Part shown: positions 15,332-26,540 of the stretch, in pieces
Layout: each line of letters opens with the position of its first letter
Position numbering within the stretch: the stretch's first letter is position 1
From: Pyrinomonadaceae bacterium
Lineage (GTDB): Bacteria; Acidobacteriota; Blastocatellia; Pyrinomonadales; Pyrinomonadaceae
Length of the DNA: 33,096 bases
NCBI GenBank assembly: GCA_030840675.1
Contig: JAVEEA010000035.1
Span: 1-33,096, forward strand
Direction of reading: 5' to 3'
The notes under the pieces: model-generated
Database searches by the model: none
What the model was told of the DNA's origin: nothing
Seen by the model: only the letters and a program-made list of their open reading frames with translations
Program-made: the position numbers and the translations under genes

Positions 15332-15724
15332 CGTTAGTGTCATGATGATTTGCCGCTCGCGCCCGCCGTCAAACTCGCAAAGGAAAATTCCCTGCCACCG
15401 TCCCAACAAAAGTTCGCCCCGCGCGAACGGAATAGTAACTGACGAACCGACGAGCGTCGCCTTAATGTGGGCATCGGAGTTTTCTTCATCATGACGAAAC
15501 CCCATCCCATGTTGCGGAATCAACGTGCGCAGCAGATGCAGCATATCGCGCGGCACGTCCGGGTCGGCGTTCTCATTCACAGTTAAACCGGCAGTCGTGT
15601 GTTGCACGAATAACACGACCACGCCCTCCTTCGCTCCCGAGGCAGTCAACTGCTCTTGCACCTGTGCGGTGAACTCAACCAACTCTTCACGCGCGTGTGA
15701 ACGCACCTTTAGTGTGTGCAGCAT
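15329..15724 (-). CDS. yjbQ: YjbQ family protein (UPF0047)
   Basis: A 131-residue protein of the YjbQ/UPF0047 family, small trimeric cytosolic proteins. Some have weak thiamine-phosphate synthase activity; the real role is unclear. The conserved core is complete: VLFVQHTTAGLTVNENADPD, the HGMGFRHDEENSDAHIKATL stretch, and the GRWQGIFLCEFDG end. The ATG overlaps the end of the upstream Ig-like protein gene by 16 bases, so it is probably translated by coupling. The stop codon lies within a hairpin repeat. Confidence 0.92.
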   Translation of the reverse strand: MLHTLKVRSHAREELVEFTAQVQEQLTASGAKEGVVVLFVQHTTAGLTVNENADPDVPRDMLHLLRTLIPQHGMGFRHDEENSDAHIKATLVGSSVTIPFARGELLLGRWQGIFLCEFDGGRERQIIMTLT

Positions 15725-17271
15725 ACTTCAAATGTCTTGCTTGCCGGCGTGCTCAACCGGTCGCCGTCACGATTCCGGATAGTCAGCTTCACGCTGCCGG
15801 GTTTTATTTCCTGAGGCAGCCGGACGATGATTTGTTCGCCGGTGAACGAAGAGAAAGCTCCCGGCGCCAAAGTAACACGTTCTCCCTGGGCGAAAGTTAT
15901 CAGCACGTATTTTGGATTGTAATCGATTCCTTTAACTTGAATCGTGACGTATTTGCTGCGCGGATCAAAAGCGGGGAATGGTCGCCCCGCGCGCGACTGA
16001 AGCTCGTACATCTGTCGCAAGGGCGCCAAATCGGACTCGCTGGACTCCCTCACGGCGATCAGTTCCGGCGCTAACATTTCAGCGACGATCTCGATCGGCA
16101 CGGGTTCACTCATTCCCGTCTGTTCGCCCCGCAATTGATTGAAGATACGAATGCGCGCCGGGCCGGTGATCTCTCTGGTGGTTCTGACGAAGAATAAGAC
16201 GGGAACGTCGGGACCTTGGCTGCGCTCAAAGTTTGCCGAACTTCGCTCGGGGGTTACCAGGTAACGCGCGTTACCTTGTTCGATAACCGCGACAGTTTGC
16301 GTCGGATCCGGATCGAGCGTGCGCTGATAATCGACGGACAGCAGCAAGCCGAGGCCGGCGCTGACGCGCCTGGGCGTCACCAGCAGCAAGCGCGGAGCGT
16401 TGGCCGCCGGCGCCTCAGCCGAGCGTGTGGCGTCGACGATCGTCGCCATCAAGGTAGCGGCGTCGCCCTCCTGTCCGTTCGCGCGCAAGCGGATCGAGAC
16501 TTCAACCGGGCCCGTCGCCAGCCCCGCCGGCACGTCTACCTCCAGAATGTCGCGCGCCGGAAAAAAACCTACGCGACGATTGCGGTTCTCAACCCGAGCC
16601 GCTTGATTGACTACCCGCGCCTTGGTATCGAAGCTCTGATCGCCCTGTTGGAAGTGGACCAGCACCGCCGAATTAGGATCATCGGGGTCTGTGGTTGGGT
16701 TAACAAACAGCCGCGCCGTCAAACCGCGCTCGAGTCGCCAGCCAAGGTCGCGGCCCTGTGCTTTGGGTGGGAGCAAGGGTGCGGAGGGAGGACCAATTGT
16801 AACCACACTCAGATTTCCCACCATCGGACGCAGAGGCTTTTCGACGACCGTGAGCGTGACAGCATTCGCCGGTTCGCCGCGATACGCGAGTAACAATTCG
16901 GCGCCGCCAGGGTGCAAACCCGGAGGCACAACAAAATTTACGCTCTGAAAAGATCGCATGCCCGTCGTGGGCGCATTCGTTGGTTGACCATCCCCGTGCG
17001 GCGCACTTGCAGTCAGCATCTTCGTCACAGTGCGAATCTTTGCCGGCTGAGAGATGCCGTCCTGCGAAACAGTAAGCTCGAAATCCGTCGCCGGCATCAT
17101 TGGACCGGTGTCCTCGAGACCCGCGACCATGAGCTGCATGATCTGTCCCGGAACCGCTTTATCGTAGGGAGCGACCCGCACCACTTGAACCTTACTCGGT
17201 TGCTGGGCCGCAAGGGTGGTCGCAAACGCCAACGTAGTGAACACGGTCAGGACGAGCGAGTTAAGTTTCAT
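15709..17271 (-). CDS. secreted protein with Ig-like/IPT-type domains
   Basis: A 520-residue exported protein of unknown function. ATG 17271 has an excellent GGAGG just upstream and gives a classic signal peptide (MKLNSLVLTVFTTLAFATTLAAQ in two parts, cut after LAA). The mature chain is all beta-like, with repeated units of about 90-130 residues such as QIMQLMVAGLEDTG, RLLLVTPRRVSAGLGLLLSV and YVTIQVKGIDYNPKYVLITF, the last resembling IPT/TIG domains. Cell-surface or periplasmic binding is inferred. It heads a minus-strand unit with yjbQ, the methyltransferase and another secreted protein. An intrinsic terminator separates it from bioY upstream. Confidence 0.78.
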   Translation of the reverse strand: MKLNSLVLTVFTTLAFATTLAAQQPSKVQVVRVAPYDKAVPGQIMQLMVAGLEDTGPMMPATDFELTVSQDGISQPAKIRTVTKMLTASAPHGDGQPTNAPTTGMRSFQSVNFVVPPGLHPGGAELLLAYRGEPANAVTLTVVEKPLRPMVGNLSVVTIGPPSAPLLPPKAQGRDLGWRLERGLTARLFVNPTTDPDDPNSAVLVHFQQGDQSFDTKARVVNQAARVENRNRRVGFFPARDILEVDVPAGLATGPVEVSIRLRANGQEGDAATLMATIVDATRSAEAPAANAPRLLLVTPRRVSAGLGLLLSVDYQRTLDPDPTQTVAVIEQGNARYLVTPERSSANFERSQGPDVPVLFFVRTTREITGPARIRIFNQLRGEQTGMSEPVPIEIVAEMLAPELIAVRESSESDLAPLRQMYELQSRAGRPFPAFDPRSKYVTIQVKGIDYNPKYVLITFAQGERVTLAPGAFSSFTGEQIIVRLPQEIKPGSVKLTIRNRDGDRLSTPASKTFEVCCTH

Positions 17272-17302
17272 GTTTCCTCCTATCTGAAGCGAGCGTAACA
17301 AC

Positions 17303-17333
17303 TAAAAAGCCCCCGGACATTGTCAGGGGGCTT
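17303..17333 (-). terminator. intrinsic terminator after bioY
   Basis: Read on the minus strand: GCCCCC, an eleven-base loop, GGGGGC and then a run of five T residues. It lies 20 bases after the bioY stop and just before the leader of the secreted Ig-like protein gene. Confidence 0.85.
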
Positions 17334-17352
17334 GGGGAAAATGAATTCGGTT

Positions 17353-17970
17353 TCAAGACTTGCTTGAAGCCTTGCGTTTGAGCAAGGCCCAACCGCTGGG
17401 TAAGACGGCTGCTGCCAGGAGAATCTTGATGATGTCGCCAGGAATAAACTTTAAGACACTCAACTGAAACGCAACCGGCAGCGAGGTATGAGTCAGCACC
17501 GAAAACCAAGCCAGGCCGGCCGCGAGAATAACGAGGGAACCTACCGCCATCGCCAGCGCCGCGCTGAGGAAACGTTTATCCCAGCCATTCTCCGCGAACG
17601 CGCCGGTGATGAAAGCCGCCGCCGGGTAAGCGACCAGGTAGCCACCCGTCGGCCCCATCAGGTGCGCCGGACCGCTGAGTCCGAGCGAGAAGAAGGGCAG
17701 GCCGCAAACACCTTCGACCAAATAAACGATCATCGCCATAGCCCCGAGGCGTGAACCCAGCAACGCGCCGGTTAACAACACCGCAAACGTGGAACCGGTA
17801 ATTGGAATTGGACCAGTCGGAATCACAATCTGCGCGGCCAGGGCCGTCAGCAGACTGAAAGCGACCACGAGTGAAACCGAACGCGTCCAGTCCAGCGGCG
17901 CCAGGGCCGCACCGAGCAAGGTGTCGGGCGGCGTGTAGGTTTGCGAATAGGAATCAGCGGTTGAATTCAT
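17353..17970 (-). CDS. bioY: BioY biotin transporter S component
   Basis: A 205-residue membrane protein of the BioY family, the biotin-binding S component of ECF transporters that can also act alone. About six hydrophobic helices are visible. Family marks include IPTGPIPITGSTFAVLLTGA, GLPFFS, and GPTGGYLVAYPAAAFITG. No ECF energising genes are adjacent, so it either works alone or shares a module encoded elsewhere. The ATG at 17970 has no clear ribosome-binding site; the DNA before it is repeat-like. A terminator follows the gene, so it looks monocistronic. Confidence 0.95.
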   Translation of the reverse strand: MNSTADSYSQTYTPPDTLLGAALAPLDWTRSVSLVVAFSLLTALAAQIVIPTGPIPITGSTFAVLLTGALLGSRLGAMAMIVYLVEGVCGLPFFSLGLSGPAHLMGPTGGYLVAYPAAAFITGAFAENGWDKRFLSAALAMAVGSLVILAAGLAWFSVLTHTSLPVAFQLSVLKFIPGDIIKILLAAAVLPSGWALLKRKASSKS

Positions 17971-18030
17971 GGACGGAGTTTAGAGTTTCGAGTCTAAGGT
18001 TTCAAGTATCCGCTGTGCACCCTCCGCGTT

Positions 18031-18141
18031 CTCTGTTCCGGGGCAGTAGCCCGACCGTTAGGAAGGCGTCAAGTAATTTGCAGATTGGTGACGGCGCCGC
18101 TACGCCCTCCCTAACGGTCGGGCTACTGCCCCGGAACAGAG
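18031..18141. repeat. long inverted repeat between bioY and hppA
   Basis: Arms of about 38 bases (18031-18068 and 18103-18141) match without a mismatch over the outer 32 bases, from CTCTGTTCCGGGGCAGTAGC through CCCGACCGTTAGG, then with small differences. They flank a 34-base centre. A further GTGCAC occurs outside each arm (18015-18020, 18145-18150). There is no T-run, so it is not a standard terminator. It is more like a MITE or a paired REP element. Confidence 0.88.
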
Positions 18142-18154
18142 ACGGTGCACAGAG

Positions 18155-20728
<2,574 letters not shown>

Positions 20729-21027
20729 GATTGTGTGATTCCTTTCGGTCGTTTAGATAGCGGCGAGACGACGCCTAAGCTCGGCTCGTATTCGACAATT
20801 CACCACCCGGCTTACTGCGAGCGCACTACGGCGTTGACGAATCGTCTTTTCAGAACCGCGTATTATTGCCGATTTGCGTGCAAACTGTCCAACGGCGAGG
20901 TCTTTCTAACAGCATTAGCGGAATGATGAGAAATCCGGCCGCCAGCGAAATAAAAACTCGCATCATCTTGACGATTGTTTACCAACCACCCTGGAGGTTG
21001 TCACCCGGCATTTTGCTGCTTGACAGA

Positions 21028-22899
21028 TCAAACGCCTATCGAAGGCAAAGGCGCCTCATGAATTATTCCTGCCCCGCTGCGACTGCCACCCAGCCAACGT
21101 CGAATTGAGTCCACGAGGATTATTATGGCGGCAACCATGATAGTGACCGTGAGGAACGTGTTGATGTAACCCTGCATCGCGGTGTCAGGGTTTCGCGCGA
21201 GCGGCCAGAAGATGTCGGTGATCGACTCCCAACCCGCCACCAGCGTCGTGGTCGCGACGAAGCTCAAGGGCAGTAAAGTTACCCAGCTGTATTTCGCCTT
21301 GCCCGAGTTGATAATGATCGTGGTCGCTACGCACAGCGCCACCGCGGCGAGGAGTTGATTCGCGATCCCAAACATGGGCCAGATCGTCGAGATCGATCCC
21401 GACCAGATAAACGCCGCCCAGGCAGCGACGACTAAAGCGGTGGTGATGATTGAACCCGGCAACCAGTTTGGCTCTTCAAGTTTGCGATACAAGCGCCCGC
21501 CAAATTCCCCAACGAGAAAACGCGCCACGCGAGTTCCGGTATCGATCGTGGTCAGGATGAAAAGCGCTTCAAACATGATCGCGAAGTGATACCAATATTT
21601 CATCAACCCGCTCAGGCCGGGAATGCCGTCGAAGATTTTGGCGATACCCAGAGCAAGTGTGACCGCGCCGCCGGTGCGCCCGCGCAAGTTCGTCTCGCCT
21701 GACTCCTGTTCGAGTCGATCGATTTCCCGCGGCTGTAGATTAAAACCCTGCGCCGTGTGTTCATCGACCATGCGCACGTAAGCAGCCTTTTGCGTGTCGG
21801 TTTTTTGCGCGGTGTTGATGGCAAAGTAGTCGCCCGGGAAAAGTGAAGTCGCGGCAATCAAAGCCACCACGCCGACCACGCCTTCCATCAACATCGAGCC
21901 GTAGCCGATCATGCGCGCGTCGGATTCTTTGGCAATCATTTTCGGCGTGGTGCCGGAGGAGATGAGCGCGTGAAAACCGGAAATCGCGCCACACGCGATC
22001 GTGATGAAGACAAACGGATAAAGCCTGCCGGGAATCACCGGTCCGCCGCCAGCGGTGAAAGGCGTAAGCGCGGGCATGTTCAGATTTGGATGTACCAGGA
22101 TTACGCCGACGATCAGAAAAGCGATGGTACCGAGTTTTAGGTACGACGAAAGATAATCGCGCGGACAGAGCAGCATCCAAACCGGCAACACTGAAGCGAT
22201 GAACCCGTAGCACGCCATCAGGATGACAACCGTATTGCGCGAAAGCGTGAAGGTGTGGGCCCAGGGTGAATCGGCGACCCGGCCCCCCAGATAGACCGCC
22301 GCCAGCAAACCAATCACGCCGATGATGCTCGCCTCCACAATCTTTCCCTTGCGAAAGCGGTACATGTAGAAGCCCATGAAAAGCGCCAGCGGAATCGTGA
22401 AGCCCACCGTGAACGTGCCCCAGGGAGACTCGGCGAGGGCGTTGACAACTACTAGACCTAAACCTGCGAGTGCGATCACCACGATGAAAAGAATCGCGAT
22501 GCCGGCCACCAGACCCGAGAGCGGACTAATTTCGGTACGTGCCATTTCTGCGAGCGACTTTCCTTTGCGGCGCATGCTTCCTACGAGGATCATGAAATCA
22601 TGCACGGCGCCGCCGAGGCAGACGCCAATCACCAGCCACAAAAGTCCCGGCAGAAAACCAAACTGCGCCGCGAGTACCGGACCGATCAACGGACCCGCGC
22701 CTGAGATGGCGGCAAAGTGATGGCCGAAGAGGACGTACTTGTTTGTCGGATAATAGTTATGCCCGTCGTACATCGTCTGCGAAGGCACGGGCCGCGCGTC
22801 GTCAAGCGTCAACACCTTCGCGGCGATGAAGGCGGAGTAGTAACGATACGCAATCGCGATTACGCAGAGCGAACCGATGATGATGGGCAGTGCGTTCAT
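21028..22899 (-). CDS. cstA: carbon starvation protein CstA family transporter
   Basis: A 623-residue membrane protein of the CstA family, carriers for peptides and, in some bacteria, pyruvate. The N-terminus shows the diagnostic [20 protein letters not shown] and [18 protein letters not shown], followed by [21 protein letters not shown] and [20 protein letters not shown]. About sixteen to eighteen membrane helices fit the family. The start at ATG 22899 has only a weak ribosome-binding site. It is probably monocistronic; the nearest same-strand genes are about 300 bases downstream (hppA) and 100 bases upstream (toxin). In other bacteria cstA is induced on carbon limitation; no regulator site was identified here. 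Confidence 0.95.
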   Translation of the reverse strand: MNALPIIIGSLCVIAIAYRYYSAFIAAKVLTLDDARPVPSQTMYDGHNYYPTNKYVLFGHHFAAISGAGPLIGPVLAAQFGFLPGLLWLVIGVCLGGAVHDFMILVGSMRRKGKSLAEMARTEISPLSGLVAGIAILFIVVIALAGLGLVVVNALAESPWGTFTVGFTIPLALFMGFYMYRFRKGKIVEASIIGVIGLLAAVYLGGRVADSPWAHTFTLSRNTVVILMACYGFIASVLPVWMLLCPRDYLSSYLKLGTIAFLIVGVILVHPNLNMPALTPFTAGGGPVIPGRLYPFVFITIACGAISGFHALISSGTTPKMIAKESDARMIGYGSMLMEGVVGVVALIAATSLFPGDYFAINTAQKTDTQKAAYVRMVDEHTAQGFNLQPREIDRLEQESGETNLRGRTGGAVTLALGIAKIFDGIPGLSGLMKYWYHFAIMFEALFILTTIDTGTRVARFLVGEFGGRLYRKLEEPNWLPGSIITTALVVAAWAAFIWSGSISTIWPMFGIANQLLAAVALCVATTIIINSGKAKYSWVTLLPLSFVATTTLVAGWESITDIFWPLARNPDTAMQGYINTFLTVTIMVAAIIILVDSIRRWLGGSRSGAGIIHEAPLPSIGV

Positions 22900-22999
22900 A
22901 ACGATATATCAAGGATACTGGTCAGCTACTAGCGCTTGCACCGCAATTGAGGTTGGAGCTCCTGGTTAGAACTCGGTCATCCTTTCGCACCGGGGCGAG

Positions 23000-23292
23000 T
23001 TAATCTAAAGGCTTCAGTCTTTCACGCGAAGTGTGGATCACAGCCAAGACTTCAATTTGCTCCTGCTTGTCTTTGATTAGATATATGACCCGGTATGACC
23101 CTTCAATCACTTCGCGCACAACGTTGAGTTCATACTCAGGAACCAGCCGACCTGAAAAAGGAAAGTCCGCAAGCTGTTTCGCACGGTTAGTTGATCGACA
23201 ATTCTTTGCGCGTATTCTGGGGATATTTGCGCGACGTAATTATGGATGAGTTCGAGCTGGGCGCTCGCTGCATCAGTCCAGAGAACCTTCAC
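23000..23292 (-). pseudogene. ParE/RelE-type toxin with a frameshift
   Basis: The reading frame from GTG 23292 gives a normal ParE N-terminus (MKVLWTDAASAQLELIHNYV) but then leaves frame near 23184-23190. In the next frame the rest of the toxin is perfect: RAKQLADFPFSGRLVPEYE, VVREVIEGSYRVIYLI, then VLAVIHTSRERLKPLD and a stop at 23000. The total of 293 bases is one short of a 98-codon gene, so a single-base loss, for example one C in a CC(C) run, explains it. As written the product is a 61-residue chimera lacking the RNA- or gyrase-binding C-terminal strand region. It could also be a sequencing error. Its GTG overlaps the antitoxin stop by four bases, typical for the pair. Confidence 0.88.
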
Positions 23293-23477
23293 GACTCTAG
23301 TCCGAACTTAGACCTAACTTCAGCTACGTCTTTGACTCTGCCGGCTCCGCTATCGTTCAGCCCAGCCTCAATGGATTGACGCACATAGATCTCATGCATT
23401 AAATCGTCCCATGACATGTCTTCCGGAAGCCTTTCAATTAATCGTCTTGCTTCCTCTTTAATATTCTGAATGCTCAC
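23289..23477 (-). CDS. antitoxin partner of the ParE-type toxin
   Basis: A 62-residue acidic helical protein of the small antitoxin type often found in front of ParE toxins, with the recognisable RLPEDMSWDDLMHEIYVRQS and a C-terminal RVKDVAEVRSKFGL. It starts at a GTG (23477), and its TGA overlaps the toxin GTG. The frame is intact, unlike that of the toxin. The permease stop lies 16 bases upstream of its start, so it may be cotranscribed with the permease. Confidence 0.8.
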   Translation of the reverse strand: MSIQNIKEEARRLIERLPEDMSWDDLMHEIYVRQSIEAGLNDSGAGRVKDVAEVRSKFGLES

Positions 23478-23492
23478 AAAAGGTACCGTGTT

Positions 23493-25229
23493 TCATTCAT
23501 CCCGAGACGGCGACGTGCCTACCAGTGAACCAATTATTCCCATCACCAGACCGAGGGCGATGCATCCGAAGGCGATGATCGTTCGTTTGCCTGCTTCCAT
23601 GCCGCTGGTCAATTTGGCGTAGAGATCCGCGAAGCCGGCGTCATGCGGGATAACGAACAGACCAATCGCGACCAGAAAGAATCCCAGGCCGGCGAGTTTT
23701 AGTCCCGGCGTCGTGAAGGGGTGTCTCCCGACGTTTCGGCCCAGCACGCTGCGCGCATAACCGTAAGAAAGATAGATCGACAAACCCAACATCAACCAGG
23801 CGATGAAGCGCCACCACGAAGTCGGCGGCAGATAGTACATGAGAAAGACGCACGAGACCGCGCCCATCATCGGCAACAGCCAGGCGCCGAAGGGCACGCG
23901 GAAGGGCCGCTCGCGTCCCGGATCCTTGTAGCGCAGAATCGTGATGCCGATGCACACCAGCACGAAGGCGAACAGCGTCCCGATGTTGGTGAGGTCCACC
24001 ATCTCGTCGATGCTCATGACCGCAGCAAAGAGTCCGACGATGACGCCCGTGAGGATCGTGGTGACGTGGGGCGTCTTATATTTCGGGTGGACTTTGGCGA
24101 ACACGGGGGGCAGTAGTCCGTCGCGGGCCATCGAGAAAAAGATGCGCGGTTGGCCCAATTGAAAAACGAGCAGTACGGCCGTGTGTGCCACCACCGAACC
24201 CAGATCCACGATCGCGCTCGCCCAACGAGCGTTGGGAGCGGCGTGGCGCAGGGCCATCGTTAAGGGTTCGGCCTGCTCAGTTGCTAGACGATGAACCAGT
24301 TCGTTGTAAGGCATCACGCCGGTAAAAACCGCGGCGACCACAATATAAAAAACTGTGCAGATAACCAGTGAGGCAATAATCCCGATAGGCAGATCGCGCG
24401 CGGGATTCTTAGTCTCCTCCGCCACGGTGGACACCGCGTCGAAACCGATATATGCAAAGAAGACGACTGCCGCTCCGGCAAACGTACCGCCCCAGCCGGC
24501 GGGTTGGAATGGGTGCCAGTTTGCAGCCATTTGTGCCGGCGAGACCATGTAGATTAAGAAGCCGATGAAAAAAAGCAGCACGATGATCTTCACGCCCACC
24601 ATCACCGCGTTGAATTCGGCCGACTCCTTGATGCCCCAGACCAGTACTATCGTGATCAATGCGACGATGGCGAAGGCCAGCAGGTTAAAGACGATGGGTA
24701 TTCCCAAAATGTGCGGCGCGTTCTCGAGGAGGCCCGGTATTTTTCTGGCCGTGCGGAAATCCGTCGAGAGCCATTGCGGGATGTCGATTCCCAGAGCGTC
24801 GTGCATCAACGAGCGGAAATAGTTGGCCCAACTGATCGCGACCGCCACGTTACCGATGGCGTATTCGAGAATAAGGTCCCAGCCGATGATCCACGCGACC
24901 AGTTCGCCCATCGTCGCGTAAGAATAGGTGTAAGCGGAACCGGAGATGGGTACCATCGCCGCCATCTCGGCGTAGCACAGCGCGGTGAAAGCGCAGACCA
25001 CTGCCGTAATGCAAAACGACAGCATCAGCGACGGGCCGGCACCTGGCCGCACGGCATCACCGGCAGCCGCGGTACCGACCGTGGCAAAGATGCCGGCGCC
25101 GATGATCGCGCCGATGCCGAGCAAGGTAATGTTCAACGGGCCAAGCGTTCGCTTCAGCGAATTGGTCTGATCGCCAAGTGCCGCCAGAATGTCGTCCAGA
25201 TTCTTGGTACGAAAGATTCCTTTGAGCAA
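23493..25229 (-). CDS. APC-family amino acid permease (cationic amino acid transporter-like)
   Basis: A 578-residue transporter of the amino acid-polyamine-organocation superfamily. The first helix carries LLGIGAIIGAGIFATVGTAA, the unwound substrate-binding GAGIF segment. Later marks are CYAEMAAMVPISGSAYTYSY, FFAYIGFDAVSTVAEETKNP and about fourteen hydrophobic helices in total, which fits the CAT-like subgroup with extra C-terminal helices. The substrate is probably an amino acid, possibly a cationic one. Translation starts at TTG 25229, with GGAGG nine bases upstream. A perfect 14-nt palindrome covers that start codon. The antitoxin gene begins 16 bases after its stop. Confidence 0.93.
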   Translation of the reverse strand: MLKGIFRTKNLDDILAALGDQTNSLKRTLGPLNITLLGIGAIIGAGIFATVGTAAAGDAVRPGAGPSLMLSFCITAVVCAFTALCYAEMAAMVPISGSAYTYSYATMGELVAWIIGWDLILEYAIGNVAVAISWANYFRSLMHDALGIDIPQWLSTDFRTARKIPGLLENAPHILGIPIVFNLLAFAIVALITIVLVWGIKESAEFNAVMVGVKIIVLLFFIGFLIYMVSPAQMAANWHPFQPAGWGGTFAGAAVVFFAYIGFDAVSTVAEETKNPARDLPIGIIASLVICTVFYIVVAAVFTGVMPYNELVHRLATEQAEPLTMALRHAAPNARWASAIVDLGSVVAHTAVLLVFQLGQPRIFFSMARDGLLPPVFAKVHPKYKTPHVTTILTGVIVGLFAAVMSIDEMVDLTNIGTLFAFVLVCIGITILRYKDPGRERPFRVPFGAWLLPMMGAVSCVFLMYYLPPTSWWRFIAWLMLGLSIYLSYGYARSVLGRNVGRHPFTTPGLKLAGLGFFLVAIGLFVIPHDAGFADLYAKLTSGMEAGKRTIIAFGCIALGLVMGIIGSLVGTSPSRDE

Positions 25230-25239
25230 AACGTTTTGC
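25226..25239. promoter_or_regulatory. perfect 14-nt palindrome over the permease start codon
   Basis: GCAAAACGTTTTGC is fully self-complementary. It overlaps the TTG start and ends against the GGAGG ribosome-binding site of the permease gene, a position suited to an operator or to translational control. Confidence 0.5.
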
Positions 25240-25407
25240 CTCCGCCAGAGAATTTAGCTTTAACTTTGCTGCTGTCGCCCGAACTCAAGGAATGCTGGCG
25301 GAGTTTGGCACGGAACGGCGCGGAAAATCCAGAAGAAAGAAAAGGGAGGGGTAACCAGAATGTTGGACCACCACCTTCACCTTGGCCACGGCCACGTTTC
25401 TTGTTTA

Positions 25408-25434
25408 CCCATCCCCTTATCCCTCCCGTTCCCC
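25408..25434 (-). other. candidate G-quadruplex in the divergent spacer
   Basis: Five C-tracts of three to four bases on the plus strand, with one- to four-base gaps, give five G-tracts on the minus strand (GGGG, GGG, GGG, GGGG, GGG). This fits the standard quadruplex pattern. It lies between the permease and universal stress protein genes, 50 bases before the latter's ATG. Confidence 0.55.
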
Positions 25435-25485
25435 TGTCTCGCGCTTTCTTGTTAGACTCTGCAAAATCCAATTCACGACGTTGCC

Positions 25486-26445
25486 ATGTATCCCTTTGGA
25501 AACATTCTGTTCCCCACCGATTTCACGCCTCATGCCCGTGCGGCGTTGAAGTATGCCGCTGCCTTTGCCCAGCGTGGCGGCGGCCGCGTGGTCCTCTTCA
25601 GTGTGCAGAGCGCAAAGGTACCTCCCAATCTGCTTACCCTGCCGGAGCGCATCCTTCAGGAACAGGACAATAACTGGCTACTGCAAATCAGAACCGAGCT
25701 GGGGCAACTGTTGGGCGATTCACTTTTCAACGGTCTCGAAGTGGAGCCGGTGATCGTGGCCGGCGAACCCGCGCCGGAGATTGCCAGGGCCGTACGCGAC
25801 TACGACATCGATCTCGTAACCGTCGTCACTCATGGTCGCAAAGGTCTCGCGCGCGCTCTCTGGGGTTCGACTGCTGAAGAGATCATCGCCGAAGCGCCCT
25901 GCCCAGTGCTCACAATACGCCCGCCGCAGCACGACTTTGTGGAGCACCGCGATAACACTTGCGAGCTTCGCTTGAATCGTATCCTGCTGGCGACAAACTT
26001 CCGCGCTTCTTCCGCGGCGGCCACCCAGGTAGCGACGCGGCTGGCCAACCAGACGGGCGCAGAACTTCACGCGGTGCACGTCATCGGCGACTACCTCGAA
26101 CAGATCGCGGTGCTGTTTCCCGAGAGCGGGCTCAATGCTCTTTCGCGTCTGCGCATCTATGTGCAGGAGCGGATGGCCCAGTTAGCCGGCGGCGCCGGTG
26201 CGCGCGCCGTGGCCCATATCGCCGAAGGCCAGCCTTACGAAGAAATCGTACGGCTCGCCACTGAGAAAGAGGCTGATCTGATCGTCATCGGCACCAGCGT
26301 GAAGGCCTCGCTGTTTGGTGGTACCCCGGTGTTGGGCGCCGAGATTGAACGCGTGGTGAGAAACGCGCCGTGTCCCGTGCTCTGCGTGCCGGCGGCGCGC
26401 GTGGTGACACCCTTGCCCGCCCTGATCACGCAACCAGTCAGTTAA
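25486..26445 (+). CDS. tandem universal stress protein
   Basis: A 319-residue cytosolic protein with two Usp domains (about 1-147 and 160-305). The first has ILFPTDFTPHARAALKYAA and the ATP-loop remnant THGRKGLARALWGST: the Gx9GS part is present, but the first glycine of Gx2Gx9GS is valine. The second begins ILLATNFRASSAAATQVA and ends IVIGTSVKASLFGG with a degenerate loop, so it probably does not bind nucleotide. Both domains end in the common CPVL strand (APCPVLTI and APCPVLCV). It stands alone on the plus strand, divergent from the permease. A role in stress survival is general for the family; the specific role is unknown. Confidence 0.92.
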   Translation: MYPFGNILFPTDFTPHARAALKYAAAFAQRGGGRVVLFSVQSAKVPPNLLTLPERILQEQDNNWLLQIRTELGQLLGDSLFNGLEVEPVIVAGEPAPEIARAVRDYDIDLVTVVTHGRKGLARALWGSTAEEIIAEAPCPVLTIRPPQHDFVEHRDNTCELRLNRILLATNFRASSAAATQVATRLANQTGAELHAVHVIGDYLEQIAVLFPESGLNALSRLRIYVQERMAQLAGGAGARAVAHIAEGQPYEEIVRLATEKEADLIVIGTSVKASLFGGTPVLGAEIERVVRNAPCPVLCVPAARVVTPLPALITQPVS

Positions 26446-26484
26446 CTGAGGGACGCCTTCTAGTTAATGTAGGGGACCTAAAAA

Positions 26485-26516
26485 GAAAAGCGAGACGAAT
26501 CAAGTTCGTTTCGCTT
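26485..26516 (-). terminator. intrinsic terminator after the lytic transglycosylase
   Basis: Read on the minus strand: AAGCGAAACGAA, five bases, TTCGTCTCGCTT, then TTCTTTTT. The hairpin has twelve pairs with one mismatch. It lies between the convergent stress-protein and transglycosylase genes and may serve both directions weakly. Confidence 0.75.
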
Positions 26517-26540
26517 CATATTCCGATCAGAGCGGAAAAC

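Noticed and set aside
25297..25314. TTGGCACG followed by GGCGCG as a sigma-54 promoter for the universal stress protein gene
   Set aside because: The -24 box is excellent, but the GC element is one base too close and TTGC is absent, so the required spacing fails.
24711..25673. 320-codon plus-strand frame over the permease N-terminus and the spacer
   Set aside because: It is antisense to conserved permease sequence and crosses repeat-like spacer DNA; the product has no recognisable domain.
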